This document shows, piece after piece, positions 24,925 through 34,001 of a stretch of 34,001 bases of DNA (position 1 is the first letter of the stretch; every line of letters starts with the position of its first letter). The translations under genes and the position numbers were made by a program. Below the pieces are notes generated by a model. That model saw nothing but the letters and a program-made list of their open reading frames with translations. It did not search any database and had not been told where the DNA came from. Source of the DNA: Christensenellaceae bacterium (lineage in GTDB: Bacteria > Bacillota > Clostridia > Christensenellales > DTU072); contig JAIRKT010000047.1 in NCBI GenBank assembly GCA_031259965.1, positions 1 through 34,001 on the forward strand. Direction: 5' to 3'.

Positions 24925-26373
24925 ATGTTAACAATAATGTATTGTATACTAGGGCTACTAGGTGCTTTAATAGTTTTCATGATAGTTAGAACAATATTAA
25001 CTAAACCTATTCCAGTTGTTAAAAATGAGTTCGTTCCAAAAGGTGTAGACGCTGATTTAGCAGCCGAACATTTATCGGGTGCAGTGAAATTTAAAACTGT
25101 AACGCTAACTAGCCCTTTGGCTGAGACAGATGTTTTTTACAAATTCCAGGATTATATTGAACAGTGTTATCCAAATGTTTTTAAGGTAGCAAGAAAAACG
25201 TTAATTAATAGATACTCCGTTATATATGTAGTTGAGGGTAGTGATAGTAATTTATTGCCAGTTGCAATGCTAGCGCATCAAGACGTTGTCCCTGCTCCAG
25301 AAGAAGGTTGGATCGTGCCACCTTTTAGTGGAGAGATAAAGGATGGATATGTATATGGACGCGGTTCTCAGGATATGAAGTCACAGATGATTGCCGCACT
25401 GGAGGCTCTAGAAATACTGTTAAAGGATGGTTTTAAACCCAAACGAACTATTTACTTTTGTTTTGGACATGATGAAGAATTGAGAGGCACAGAAGGTGCT
25501 AGACAAATATCTAAATATTTGCAAGAGCAAGGCATACGATTTGAATATGTTTTAGACGAGGGAGGCACAATACTAGATGGAAAAATGTTGGGGATTGATA
25601 ATAAAATAGCTCTAATAGGTATTTGTGAAAAAGGTTATGCAGACTTCATATTAGAAGTGGAAAAACCAGGTGGGCACGCTTCGAGTCCATCAAAACGCAC
25701 ATCAGTGGGCTTGTTAGCAGAGGCTGTATATTTTACAGAACTAGCACAACGACCAACATTTTTTGCTAAACCAACCAAAGATATGTTTAAAGCATTGGCG
25801 CCATATATGAAACCAATATTCAAATTTTTATTTGTTAATCGTGATATATTATCACCCTTACTACGTTTGGTTTTGTCAAAGGCGCACCCAATGACAAATA
25901 GTTTAGTTAGAACAACAATAACTCCTACAATGGCCAGAGGATCGGATGCACCTAATGTATTGCCTCCTAGGGCTAGTGCAAACATCAATTGTAGAATAAA
26001 TACAGGAGAAACCATAGAAATTATTGAACGACATATAAAGAAAGTTGTTGGTTCTAAGGTAAAAGTCAGAATTGATGAGGGGAGTGTTAATCCATCTGAA
26101 GTATCAGATATAACAAGCCCAGGTTATGAAGTGTTGAAACAAACGATTGCGGAGGTGTACAATGGTTATATCACAGCACCTTTTCTTTTTATTGCAGCGA
26201 CGGATTCAAAACATTATTATCCATTATCTAAAAGCGTTTATAGATTCACACCTTTTGAAAAAACAGAGGATGATGCCTCACGTATTCATGGCATAAACGA
26301 ACGTCAGGAAATCAAGGCACTTGCTACAGGTGTAGAATTTTATATTAGGTTATATCAAAATTCATGTGGCTAG
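24925..26373 (+). CDS. M20 family zinc peptidase, membrane-anchored, PM20D1-like
   Basis: 482 residues. An N-terminal hydrophobic helix (about 5-25) probably anchors it in the membrane. The M20 core has the zinc ligands and catalytic acids in order: His118 and Asp120 in LAHQDVVP, Asp150 in YGRGSQDMK, Glu184-Glu185 in GHDEELRG, Asp211 in VLDEGG, and a late histidine in RIHGINERQ. A dimerisation domain lies between (about 240-390). The wording around these motifs is closest to the carboxypeptidase S/PM20D1 group, which cleaves or conjugates N-acyl amino acids or dipeptides. GGGAG at 24914-24918 fits the ATG at 24925; the earlier in-frame ATG at 24919 abuts it. Probably transcribed with the DUF4364 gene 40 bases downstream. 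Substrate unknown. Confidence 0.88.
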   Translation: MLTIMYCILGLLGALIVFMIVRTILTKPIPVVKNEFVPKGVDADLAAEHLSGAVKFKTVTLTSPLAETDVFYKFQDYIEQCYPNVFKVARKTLINRYSVIYVVEGSDSNLLPVAMLAHQDVVPAPEEGWIVPPFSGEIKDGYVYGRGSQDMKSQMIAALEALEILLKDGFKPKRTIYFCFGHDEELRGTEGARQISKYLQEQGIRFEYVLDEGGTILDGKMLGIDNKIALIGICEKGYADFILEVEKPGGHASSPSKRTSVGLLAEAVYFTELAQRPTFFAKPTKDMFKALAPYMKPIFKFLFVNRDILSPLLRLVLSKAHPMTNSLVRTTITPTMARGSDAPNVLPPRASANINCRINTGETIEIIERHIKKVVGSKVKVRIDEGSVNPSEVSDITSPGYEVLKQTIAEVYNGYITAPFLFIAATDSKHYYPLSKSVYRFTPFEKTEDDASRIHGINERQEIKALATGVEFYIRLYQNSCG

Positions 26374-26413
26374 TATGCTAAAAGGGATTTAGTTGTAATA
26401 CAGTGGGTGTACA

Positions 26414-26947
26414 ATGGGACGTGAGGAATTCATAATTAACAAATTAATAACCTTGTTTGTACTAGAAAAACTGGAAATCCCAATCAATGAGGATGTTTTT
26501 CTGCAAATTTGTTGTATAGATAATAGTTGGATTCCATATCTTATTTGTCAACAAGCCATTCATGATTTATTAAAAAACGGCTTTATTTCTAGAACGCGTG
26601 CTCCTGTTACAAACAAAAATTTCTTGACATTAACAGCTGATGGGCGTGCTTGTATAGCACATTTTTACAACGATATACCCATACTTGTTAGAGAAAATAT
26701 TGCAGTTTATGTTAAGAAAGAGCGCATAAATTACAAAAAAAGACAAGAATTTGAAGCTGATTATTATAAAAATACAGATGGCACATTCACTGTTGTACTA
26801 AAAATTCTTGATGTTGTAAAACCTATAATGGAGTTAAAATTCATAGTTGCTAATCGCGCAATTGCGACCGCTATATATAACAGTTGGCAGGAAAAGGCTC
26901 ATGAAGTTTACATGGCTTTAAGTGATGTTTTATTAGATCCAGTATAA
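26414..26947 (+). CDS. DUF4364 family protein
   Basis: 177 residues starting MGREEFIINKLITLFVLEKLEIPI and continuing with a winged-helix-like region (about 25-90: AIHDLLKNGFISRTR, then FLTLTADGRACIAHF). The C-terminal half has alternating strands (TFTVVLKILD). The pattern matches DUF4364, a family of small cytoplasmic proteins common in Clostridia with a predicted DNA-binding fold and no known function. The upstream ribosome binding site is poor (GTGGGTGTACA before the ATG). It follows the M20 peptidase by 40 bases and may share its transcript. Confidence 0.78.
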   Translation: MGREEFIINKLITLFVLEKLEIPINEDVFLQICCIDNSWIPYLICQQAIHDLLKNGFISRTRAPVTNKNFLTLTADGRACIAHFYNDIPILVRENIAVYVKKERINYKKRQEFEADYYKNTDGTFTVVLKILDVVKPIMELKFIVANRAIATAIYNSWQEKAHEVYMALSDVLLDPV

Positions 26948-27217
26948 ATGGATGATTTTTTAAATCCAATTGTATGAAAGCGACTAATTTTGTTTTGGCT
27001 CTAATAGTTGCAATATTAATTTGAAAAAGCACGCAAAATCTAGTTTTTAAAGGTAAGTGCAAAAATTATACATTGCGTAAATGCACGTGGCCACTTTTGT
27101 TTTTAAAGCGATGCGCATTTTATTTAAGACCTAGATTTTAACAAATATTAGAAATATTGCAGTTTAAAAGACAAAATAATAGTTAGTCTCGATTTGATCG
27201 TGGCATATAGGAAACAA

Positions 27218-27895
27218 ATGTTTAATGCACTCGTAGTAGAAGATGACAAAAATACACGTCGTCTAATTGTTAGAATTTTAAAAAACGATGGATACACCGT
27301 TTTTGATGCAGAAAATGGAGAGGTTGCTCTGACACTCTTAGAGCATGAGCATGTAGATATAATATTGCTTGATGTAATGATGCCTGTTATGGATGGTTAT
27401 GAGTTCACCAAGCGCCTACGTGAAGCTGATATTACAATTCCGATTATTATGATATCAGTGAAACAAGACACAGTTGATAAAAAGCGTGGTTTGGAACTGG
27501 GTGTTGATGATTATATGGTAAAACCATTTGATGAGGAAGAGATGCTTCTTAGAATGAGGGCAATACTAAAGCGCTCAAAAATTATTTCCTCGCGAAAAAT
27601 TGTTATAGGAGAAGTTGAATTAAACTTTGACGCATTAACAGTTACCAGGGCAGGGTATGAACAGATGCTTCCCAAAAAGGAATTTTTATTGTTATTCAAA
27701 CTTTTATCATCGCCCAATACAATATTCACCAGATACCAAATAATGGATGAGTTATGGGGCATGGACAGCAATTCAGATGAGAGAACCATCAATGTACACA
27801 TAAACAGATTAAGAGAACGCGTTGGTGATTATCCGGAGTTTGAAATAGTAACAGTTAGAGGACTAGGCTATAAAGCTGTTTATAATAAAAAATAA
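27218..27895 (+). CDS. OmpR/PhoB-family response regulator
   Basis: 225 residues. The receiver domain (1-118) contains the acidic pocket Glu8/Asp9/Asp10, the phospho-acceptor Asp52 in LLDVMMP, the switch region MISV and Lys102 in MVKPF. A C-terminal winged-helix DNA-binding domain follows (about 128-225), with PKKEFLLLFKLLSSPN, ERTINVHINRLRERV and TVRGLGYKA. The ATG at 27218 is chosen because AGGA lies just upstream; an in-frame TTG at 27194 lacks one. Its partner is most likely the sensor kinase beginning at 28231, although 335 bases separate them. Target genes cannot be told from the window. Confidence 0.92.
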   Translation: MFNALVVEDDKNTRRLIVRILKNDGYTVFDAENGEVALTLLEHEHVDIILLDVMMPVMDGYEFTKRLREADITIPIIMISVKQDTVDKKRGLELGVDDYMVKPFDEEEMLLRMRAILKRSKIISSRKIVIGEVELNFDALTVTRAGYEQMLPKKEFLLLFKLLSSPNTIFTRYQIMDELWGMDSNSDERTINVHINRLRERVGDYPEFEIVTVRGLGYKAVYNKK

Positions 27896-28230
27896 ATAGC
27901 AAGTAGGAGATCTCAAAACCAAAAATCATGCCTCTGCTAGTAAAGAGTGTAATGACGAAAAAACCATCAGATATTTAATTTAAAATGTCTACTATTTAGT
28001 TAGAATACACCGCCCTTGTAGCCTAGTAAACTTACGAGACTAAAACCAGATAGGGTGAGTTTAAACTAGGTGAATATAAATTAAAAGCAGCTGGTTGGGC
28101 TGAGTTTGACAATTGGGTGCTGGAATAAAGTATGAAGTGAATTTTTTAAAACCGATTGTTTTCAAATTGGATAGTTTAAAAACTACTTAAAACAAAATTT
28201 TTCTGATATGTGATTTAGGAGTCTCTATAA
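27896..28230. other. Gap between response regulator and sensor kinase genes
   Basis: 335 bases where most two-component pairs are tightly spaced. No RNA gene or hairpin terminator was recognised. Its right part (about 28047-28128) contains a stop-bounded frame encoding KLGEYKLKAAGWAEFDNW, which has coding-like composition but no start codon. Other fragments upstream lie in different frames, so this may be a decayed gene. Confidence 0.4.
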
Positions 28231-29298
28231 ATGATATCTTTTAAGAATTATTATAAGCAACGCGCAAAAACAGGATTGGCTGTTAATATCACTGGCATGG
28301 TATTTACTGTGCTTTTGTTATCTGTAGGCAGTATTTCTCTTTTTTATTCGGCTCTTTACGAAAGTGGTGTTTTGGGATTTAATCAGAATGTAGCACCATT
28401 ATTGTTTTTTATGATATTACTTTTTCCAAGCGCGGCTCTAGGTTCACTGGGTACAGCACTATTAGTTAGGGTGATAATTAAACCACTAACAAAACTTGCA
28501 GTTGCATTAAGCATGGTAAAAAATGGTGATTATAGTGTGAGGTTGCCTGTTGATAAACACAAAAAGTTTGTTAATATTTCTAAGGACTTCAATGAAATGG
28601 TGTCAAAATTATCTGAAGTTGAAACTCTCAGAGATGATTTTATTACAAATTTTACACACGAATTCAAAACACCTATAGTTTCAATGCGTGGATTTGCAAA
28701 ATTACTTAAAAAAGGCAATTTATCAAGTGAAGACCAAATTGAATATTTAGATATTATAATTGACGAATCCGAGAGGCTTACACAGCTTGCGACTAATATA
28801 TTATTATTATCCAAAATTGATAGGCAGTCCGAGAAATTTGCGAAAAAGGAATTTAGTTTGGACGAGCAGTTGAGACAATGTGTTCTACTGCTTGAACAAA
28901 GATGGAGTGCAAAAAATATTAATTTAGAGGCAACGCTTGATGAATTTGCAATAATTGCGATTGAAGATTTATTGCATCAAGTATGGTATAACTTAATAGG
29001 AAATGCAATAAAATTTACACCAGAGAATGGAACAATTTTAGTTACACTAAAAAGCAACATGGGAGCTGCTGTAGTAACTGTATCTGATACAGGATGTGGC
29101 ATGGATGCTAAAACACAGAAGCGCATATTTGATAAATTTTTTCAAGGTGACAGGTCACACACAACAGAAGGTAACGGATTAGGTTTGACTATAACAAAAA
29201 AGATAATTCATTTGCATGGTGGTTTGATAACTGTGCGAAGTGATGAGGGGAAGGGGACCACATTCACAATAGTTTTGCCGGGTGAAATTCCAGGCTAA
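28231..29298 (+). CDS. Two-component sensor histidine kinase
   Basis: 355 residues. Two hydrophobic helices (about 18-42 and 54-84) enclose a very short extracytoplasmic loop, so sensing is probably at or within the membrane. A HAMP linker follows (about 80-130, IIKPLTKLAVALSMVKNGDY). The HisKA domain has the phospho-accepting His143 in FTHEFKTP. The ATP-binding domain shows the N box (HQVWYNLIGNAIKFTP), G1 (DTGCGMD), the F box (IFDKFFQGD) and G2 (GNGLGLTI). GGAG lies before the ATG. It is most likely the partner of the response regulator upstream. The small sensor loop resembles intramembrane-sensing kinases that respond to envelope stress, but the ligand is unknown. Confidence 0.92.
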   Translation: MISFKNYYKQRAKTGLAVNITGMVFTVLLLSVGSISLFYSALYESGVLGFNQNVAPLLFFMILLFPSAALGSLGTALLVRVIIKPLTKLAVALSMVKNGDYSVRLPVDKHKKFVNISKDFNEMVSKLSEVETLRDDFITNFTHEFKTPIVSMRGFAKLLKKGNLSSEDQIEYLDIIIDESERLTQLATNILLLSKIDRQSEKFAKKEFSLDEQLRQCVLLLEQRWSAKNINLEATLDEFAIIAIEDLLHQVWYNLIGNAIKFTPENGTILVTLKSNMGAAVVTVSDTGCGMDAKTQKRIFDKFFQGDRSHTTEGNGLGLTITKKIIHLHGGLITVRSDEGKGTTFTIVLPGEIPG

Positions 29299-29332
29299 TG
29301 TCTGTAAACTAAAACTAGTAGAAATTTAAATA

Positions 29333-30556
29333 TTAAGGATGGGAGGTGTGCCGTCTTAACATATCACCGGCTGATACCTCTGGAGACTTAAATTTAACAA
29401 TTTGCTGAACCAACTTAACATCCTCTAGGATGTTTCCTTTAGAATCTATAATTTCACCAACCTCAAATGATTTTCCAAATGATTCAGATGGTGATAATAT
29501 TTCAAGTGTGTCGCCTGTTTTAAAACGGTTTCGCATTTCTACTATCGCATTTCCATCTTCATAACCTAAAACAAGTGCCACAAAATCACAAAAACCCTCT
29601 GTCCCATTACAGTCATGCAAAATAGAGTCATCCTCTTCATTACCAAAAAAGCCTTTTGTATAATCACGGTGATTTATTTGTAATAATTCGCTTTCATAGT
29701 CGTATAGATTAGGGATGTATCCAAATTGAGAGAATTCTGTTAAAGCTCTGTTGTATGTATTAATTACTGTAGCTAGGTAAAATTCAGTCTTCATTCTCCC
29801 CTCAATTTTTAGTGATGCAACACCTGCGTCAATTATAAAGGGCAGGTCACTAATCAAATTCAAATCCTTGCTGTTCATAAAATATGTGCCTTTTTCATCC
29901 TCGTCAACATTTAGAGATAAGTCAGGGTTCTTTGGGTCTGATAGTTTAAAATTCCATCTGCAAACTTGTGCACAATCACCCTTATTCCCATCTCTGTGTG
30001 TAAAGAAATTGCTCAGCAAACAACGCCCACTGTATGAAACACACATAGAACCATGTACAAACATTTCGAGTTCTATATCAGGATCGTTTTTATGGATATC
30101 AGCGATATCGTCTAGTGTTAATTCGCGAGCGAGAATTATACGATCAAATCCCATTGATTTCCAAAATCTAACAGCAGCTCGGTTTAGTGTGTTTGCTTGT
30201 GTTGAAAGATGAAGACTCAGCGAGGGAGCTATTAGTTTTGAAATATAGAACACACCAGGATCGCTTATTATCATAGCATCGACATTTGCTTGGTTAATAA
30301 ATTTTATATAACTAGAAATATCTTCTAAATCACTATTTTTAGCATAGATGTTAACAGCCACATATATTTTTTTGCCCAACGAGTGTGTATATTTAACAGC
30401 TTCTAAGAGTTCATCGTCCGAAAAGTTTTCAGAATGACTACGAAGTGAAAAATTCTTACCAGCTACATATACCGCATCTGCACCATAATAAAAAGCGAGT
30501 TTAAGTTTATTAAAATTCCCAGCTGGTGCTAAAAGTTCTGGTCTATAACAGTTCAA
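29333..30556 (-). CDS. U32 family peptidase-like tRNA/RNA hydroxylation protein (TrhP/YrrO-like)
   Basis: 407 residues with a TIM-barrel start, RPELLAPAGNFNKLKLA and YGADAVYVAGKNFSLR, and the U32 signature EMFVHGSMCVSYSGRC. Cys172, Cys179, Cys195 and Cys199 are the expected iron-sulfur ligands. A beta-barrel tail (about 310-405) follows. Members related to TrhP take part in 5-hydroxyuridine formation at the tRNA wobble base; RlhA acts on 23S rRNA; others were called collagenases. The size and tail favour the TrhP/YrrO group. It overlaps pflA by 4 bases (ATGA at 30553-30556), so it is translationally coupled to the fermentation genes, which is uncommon. It converges with the kinase gene, with no clear terminator between. 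Confidence 0.87.
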   Translation of the reverse strand: MNCYRPELLAPAGNFNKLKLAFYYGADAVYVAGKNFSLRSHSENFSDDELLEAVKYTHSLGKKIYVAVNIYAKNSDLEDISSYIKFINQANVDAMIISDPGVFYISKLIAPSLSLHLSTQANTLNRAAVRFWKSMGFDRIILARELTLDDIADIHKNDPDIELEMFVHGSMCVSYSGRCLLSNFFTHRDGNKGDCAQVCRWNFKLSDPKNPDLSLNVDEDEKGTYFMNSKDLNLISDLPFIIDAGVASLKIEGRMKTEFYLATVINTYNRALTEFSQFGYIPNLYDYESELLQINHRDYTKGFFGNEEDDSILHDCNGTEGFCDFVALVLGYEDGNAIVEMRNRFKTGDTLEILSPSESFGKSFEVGEIIDSKGNILEDVKLVQQIVKFKSPEVSAGDMLRRHTSHP

Positions 30557-31278
30557 TGCTTTGCTCCTTTGATTAAATTATTCAGATGAGTTTGGAGCAT
30601 AGCAACAACACTCATATCCGCATCAGGCAAATTTTGATAGGGATTATAAATCCGCATGTCCTCATATTTACCAAACCCCATTGTATGAAAAGGTTTTAAT
30701 TCATAACAGGTGATGTTCTTAAAATCCTTAATAAGATCAAAATAGGCATTGATATCTTCAATTGTATCATTAATAGTTGGAATTATAACTGTTCTTAGAA
30801 TAACAGGAATGTTAGATTTGTGCAAATAGCTTAAAGACTTAATTACGGTCTCAAAGCAATCAAATTTGCATTCAGACTTATACAATTCAGGTGAATGAAA
30901 TTTAAGATCAGCAATTACAAAGTCTAATGACTGATACAAGGAAATTACTGACTCATTTAATACGGATATAGAAGAATCAATCGCTACATTTATATTCGAG
31001 GCCTTTAAAATAGTAGTTGTATCTAACACAAACTCAGCTTGGCACAAGGGTTCCCCACCCGAAAACGTTATACCTCCACCTCTTGAAAAATAGGGTTTGA
31101 ATCGCAGAAGTTGTTTTGCTAATTCTTCAGGCAACACTTTGCGCCCCTGTGGAGACCAGGTTTCAGGATTATGACAAAAAGCGCAACGAAGAGGACAACC
31201 ACTCATAAATACGGCAGTTCTGATGCCACGTCCCTCAAATGTAGCAAAACTTTCAATTGAATGAACAAAACCGTGCAT
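30553..31278 (-). CDS. pflA: Pyruvate formate-lyase activating enzyme (radical SAM)
   Basis: 241 residues. The radical-SAM cluster motif CPLRCAFC (Cys28, Cys32, Cys35) sits in the typical context FEGRGIRTAVFMSGC, followed by GGGITFSGGEPLCQ, the glycine-rich SAM-binding segment. It uses S-adenosylmethionine and a [4Fe-4S] cluster to generate the glycyl radical on PflB. It lies 3 bases downstream of the pflB stop on the same strand, so the two are expressed together. The short length without extra ferredoxin domains matches true PflA rather than the activases of glycyl-radical diol dehydratases. Confidence 0.94.
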   Translation of the reverse strand: MHGFVHSIESFATFEGRGIRTAVFMSGCPLRCAFCHNPETWSPQGRKVLPEELAKQLLRFKPYFSRGGGITFSGGEPLCQAEFVLDTTTILKASNINVAIDSSISVLNESVISLYQSLDFVIADLKFHSPELYKSECKFDCFETVIKSLSYLHKSNIPVILRTVIIPTINDTIEDINAYFDLIKDFKNITCYELKPFHTMGFGKYEDMRIYNPYQNLPDADMSVVAMLQTHLNNLIKGAKH

Positions 31279-31281
31279 AAA

Positions 31282-33516
31282 TTATAATGAGGAATGAAAA
31301 GTGCGATTAATAACTTCCGCTTGCTGTTTTTTGTTTAATTTGTTGAAGTTTACAGCATAACCGCTAACTCGTATGGTGAGATTTGGATAGTTTTCAGGAT
31401 GTTCCATCGCATCAACTAGTTTGGCACGATTTAGAACATTAACGTTTAAATGATGAGCCTCTTGTAGAAAATAACCATCTATTAGTGATACAAGTCTATC
31501 AGCTCGCTCGGCAGGTGATGAGCCTAGCACATCAGGTGTTACAGTGAATGTATTAGAAATCCCGTCTCTACAACAATCAAAGCGCAGTTTTGCGACGGAA
31601 TTCAAACTCGCCATAGCGCCACATTCATCACGCCTATGCATAGGATTTGCACCAGGCGCGAAGGGTTCGCCCAGCTTGCGGCCATCAGGAGTAGATCCAG
31701 TTTTTTTGCCGTATACCACATTGGATGTTATTGTAAGAACTGACAAGGTGTGTTTGGCATTTCTGTACGTTTTGGTTCGTAAAAGCTTTGCATAAAAATC
31801 TTCAACAACCCAACGTGCAATATCATCAGCGCGGTCATCATCGTTACCATATTTTGGAAAATCACCTTCAGTGATATAATCGATAATGAGTCCAGCTTCG
31901 TTTTTTACAGGCGTAACAGACGCATATTTTATTGCACTCAGACTATCGACTAAAACACTCAAGCCGCATATTCCAAAGGCCATTAATCTCTCAACGACTG
32001 TATCATGAAAACTCATCATTAATCTTTCATAAGCATATTTATCATGCATAAAGTGAATGACATTTAATGTATTAACATATAAATTTGCTAACCAACTACT
32101 ATACTTGTCGTATTGTGTTAATACTTCATCGTAGTTTAATTTTTTGCTATCAAATATGTTACCTTCAGGGCCGACCATTACGCCGCTAATTTCATCTCGA
32201 CCGCCATTTAAGGCCATTAACAATACTTTAGTTAAATTACACCTCGCACCAAAATATTGGGTTTGTTTCCCAGTTTTTAAGGCGGATACACAACAAGCTA
32301 TTGCATAATCATCACCATATGCAATACGCATGACATCATCGTTTTCATATTGTATTGAGTCAGTGTCTATGCTAACCTGTGCACAGAAAAGCTTATAATT
32401 TTCAGGTAAATGTTCACTCCACAAAATTGTTATATTTGGTTCTGCAGAAGGATCTAGATTGTATAGTGTTTGCAAAACTCGATATGCTGTTTTAGTGACC
32501 ATGTGTCGACCGTCTAGAGTTACTCCACATTCAGACATTGTAACCCAAACAGGATCGCCTGCAAAAAGATCGTTATAAGCAGAAGTTCTTAGGTGGCGCA
32601 CCAATCTAAATTTAATAACTAAATCATCTATTATTTCCTGTGCGGATACCTCATTTAAAATACCCAGCTTAATATCTCTTTGGATGTAGATATCAATAAA
32701 TGTTGAGATTCTACCAACTGAATTAGCCGCGCCATTTTGTTCTTTTACAGCACCAAGGTAAGCATAATATAACCATTGAATGGCCTCTCGTGCGGTTTTT
32801 GCAGGTTTTGTAATGTCATCGCCGTATTCGGCCGCCATTTTAATAAGTTCCTGCATAAACTGAATTTGTTTAAAAAGCTCTTCGCATAGTCTTATGTTGT
32901 TTTCGCTCATAGCTTTTGTTCCAAGTGCATTTTTGTCTGCAACCTTTTGATCTATTAGATAATTCATCCCATACAAAGGCAATCTTCTATAATCGCCTAT
33001 AATACGACCACGGCCATATGCGTCTGGTAAACCAGTTATAACACCAGATTTGCGCACTTTACGCATTTCTTCAGTATACACTCTAAAAACCCCATCATTA
33101 TGAGTTGTGCGGTATTTAAAAGCATTCACTAATGTAGGATCTAATTTGTACCCATATTCCTCACAGGCACTAACACTCATCTTAATTCCACCAAATGGAT
33201 TGACAGAGCGCTTTAAAGGTTTATCTGTTTGAAGTCCATAAATGAGTTCTTCATCTTTGTTTAAGATATAACCAGGTTTCCATGACAAAATAGAGGATAT
33301 GTTTGAAACATCAATATCAAGAACGCCTCCAGCATCACATTCCTTTTTTAAAAGATCCTTTACTTCCGTTAACACCTTTAGTGTTCGCTGTGTGGGTTTC
33401 TCTAAAAAATCAGCATTTCCATCGTATTGTTCGTAGTTTAAGGTTATAAAGTTTCGCAAATCTATTTTATTAGTCCATCGCCCCTTTTTAAATCCAGTCC
33501 AAGCTTCGTTTAGCAT
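31282..33516 (-). CDS. pflB: Pyruvate formate-lyase (formate C-acetyltransferase)
   Basis: 744 residues, near the usual 740-760. The catalytic cysteine pair is Cys408-Cys409 in [14 protein letters not shown] and the glycyl-radical site is Gly719 in RVSGYAVNF near the C-terminus. The N-terminus ([20 protein letters not shown]) and [20 protein letters not shown] are typical of true PFL rather than other glycyl-radical enzymes. It converts pyruvate and CoA to acetyl-CoA and formate in anaerobic mixed-acid fermentation and is destroyed by oxygen. AGGAG lies 7 bases before the ATG. First gene of the pflB-pflA-U32 operon. No Rex or Fnr site of textbook form was seen upstream. Confidence 0.96.
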   Translation of the reverse strand: MLNEAWTGFKKGRWTNKIDLRNFITLNYEQYDGNADFLEKPTQRTLKVLTEVKDLLKKECDAGGVLDIDVSNISSILSWKPGYILNKDEELIYGLQTDKPLKRSVNPFGGIKMSVSACEEYGYKLDPTLVNAFKYRTTHNDGVFRVYTEEMRKVRKSGVITGLPDAYGRGRIIGDYRRLPLYGMNYLIDQKVADKNALGTKAMSENNIRLCEELFKQIQFMQELIKMAAEYGDDITKPAKTAREAIQWLYYAYLGAVKEQNGAANSVGRISTFIDIYIQRDIKLGILNEVSAQEIIDDLVIKFRLVRHLRTSAYNDLFAGDPVWVTMSECGVTLDGRHMVTKTAYRVLQTLYNLDPSAEPNITILWSEHLPENYKLFCAQVSIDTDSIQYENDDVMRIAYGDDYAIACCVSALKTGKQTQYFGARCNLTKVLLMALNGGRDEISGVMVGPEGNIFDSKKLNYDEVLTQYDKYSSWLANLYVNTLNVIHFMHDKYAYERLMMSFHDTVVERLMAFGICGLSVLVDSLSAIKYASVTPVKNEAGLIIDYITEGDFPKYGNDDDRADDIARWVVEDFYAKLLRTKTYRNAKHTLSVLTITSNVVYGKKTGSTPDGRKLGEPFAPGANPMHRRDECGAMASLNSVAKLRFDCCRDGISNTFTVTPDVLGSSPAERADRLVSLIDGYFLQEAHHLNVNVLNRAKLVDAMEHPENYPNLTIRVSGYAVNFNKLNKKQQAEVINRTFHSSL

Positions 33517-33657
33517 AATGCAACTCCTCTTCTAATAATATCCAAATTAAAATCAATTGGTTTGATTAAAGAATATAGTTAATTAAATTTGGTTCTATAT
33601 ATTAACAAATAAAACACTAAAATATATGACTATTTTATATAATATAATAAGCACAAA

Positions 33658-33819
33658 GTGGAATTAAAGTCTTCGCAAACTGTGTATTATCATAGTAATA
33701 TTTTATCAGATATGAAGGATTTTGTAAAATCTTTTAAGATACCATTTGAAAGTATAAACAAACTAGTTAATTATCATTTAGTTAGTAAAAAAACAAATGT
33801 AAAGATGAGTAAAAATTAA
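33658..33819 (+). CDS. Possible small ORF of 53 codons
   Basis: A GTG-started frame ending at TAA 33817-33819 with moderately gene-like composition (SDMKDFVKSFKIPFESINKL). No Shine-Dalgarno sequence precedes the GTG, and an internal ATG at 33712 is also unsupported. A TATAAT lies about 20 bases upstream without a matching -35 box. I do not recognise a family; it may be chance or a remnant. Confidence 0.2.
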   Translation: MELKSSQTVYYHSNILSDMKDFVKSFKIPFESINKLVNYHLVSKKTNVKMSKN

Positions 33820-33935
33820 GAGTTTAGCAGATAAACGCTTATATGTTGTTATGTAACTCTAGTCAAAAAATTTAAAATGATTAAGCGTTTTAAATTAGAT
33901 CGTGATTTTGTCGAATACGTGCTGACTTTTGCACG

Positions 33936-34001
33936 ATGCATGGTCCTGAATCTAACCACTATGATGAAAAGAAAATGGTATATGTAGGTAATTTTGATAA
34001 G
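33936..34001 (+). CDS. Possible gene start cut by the window edge
   Basis: From an ATG at 33936 the frame reads MHGPESNHYDEKKMVYVGNF and runs off the end, with coding-like residue use. In-frame codons extend upstream to a TGA, and no ribosome binding site is visible. An overlapping frame from ATG 33877 (starting MIKRFKLDRDFVEYV) could be its true beginning if a base is missing, but that is speculation. Family not recognised. Confidence 0.2.
   Translation, partial: MHGPESNHYDEKKMVYVGNFDK

Larger units (their letters stand above)
33517..34001. other. Right-hand edge, upstream of pflB
   Basis: 485 AT-rich bases. They must carry the pflB promoter on the minus strand, but no box pair stood out. 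They also hold a small plus-strand frame at 33658-33819 and coding-like text at the window end, listed separately. Confidence 0.4.

Noticed and set aside
28011-28020. ACACCGCCC string resembling the 3' end of 16S rRNA
   Set aside because: Only nine bases match and the flanking sequence does not resemble rRNA.
33540-33640. Rex or Fnr operator upstream of pflB
   Set aside because: A TTGTTAA string occurs on the minus strand, but the partner half-site TTAACAA is not at the required spacing.
1-34001. CRISPR array, insertion sequence, integrase or phage genes
   Set aside because: No regularly spaced repeats, transposase, recombinase or structural phage proteins were seen in any frame.

Overview
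The window is AT-rich bacterial chromosome from a low-GC Gram-positive organism, most likely an anaerobic member of the Clostridia. Support for this: the rpmG-secE-nusG-rplK-rplA-rplJ-rplL block with a Firmicutes-type L10 leader; a MurJ/SpoVB-type flippase upstream of a YabN-like MazG protein, as in the Bacillus spoVT-yabM-yabN neighbourhood; a DUF4364 protein; and pyruvate formate-lyase with its activating enzyme (oxygen-sensitive fermentation). Strong AGGAGG-type ribosome binding sites and canonical TTGACA/TATAAT promoters recur. No species can be named from sequence alone.

Layout. 1-2.98 kb: a GH2 beta-mannosidase on the minus strand with a good promoter. 3.35-5.02 kb: a minus-strand pair of an XRE/ImmA-IrrE zinc peptidase and a DUF4411 PIN-like protein. 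Both reading frames are broken by a single missing base in an A/T run, so neither is intact as written. 5.9-12.0 kb: plus-strand flippase, MazG, DusB-type tRNA-dihydrouridine synthase and a GPH/MFS sugar symporter. 12.1-19.2 kb: a minus-strand accessory block, a complete four-gene Wadjet (JetABCD) SMC-like anti-plasmid system with overlapping genes and a nitroreductase directly downstream. It lies next to the 3' end of a tRNA-Leu gene. 19.8-24.7 kb: the informational core, with tRNA-Leu, L33, SecE, NusG, L11, L1, L10, L12 and then a five-gene tRNA cluster (Gly, Arg, His, Gln, Lys) with its own promoter and terminator. rpoB/rpoC do not follow rplL here. 24.8-29.3 kb: an M20 peptidase, a DUF4364 regulator-like protein, and an OmpR-type response regulator and sensor kinase separated by 335 bases. 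29.3-33.5 kb: a minus-strand pflB-pflA-U32 peptidase operon. 33.5-34.0 kb: largely unexplained sequence.

The most notable items are the complete Wadjet operon, which belongs to the described JetABCD superfamily and most resembles the variant with a DUF5716-like JetA; the doubly frameshifted peptidase/PIN module; a MazG protein that seems to keep only the C-terminal part of the tetrapyrrole-methylase domain found in YabN; and a 13-bp inverted repeat downstream of rplL. I found no strong evidence for an entirely new system. All family assignments come from reading motifs and from memory of the families; no database search was run.
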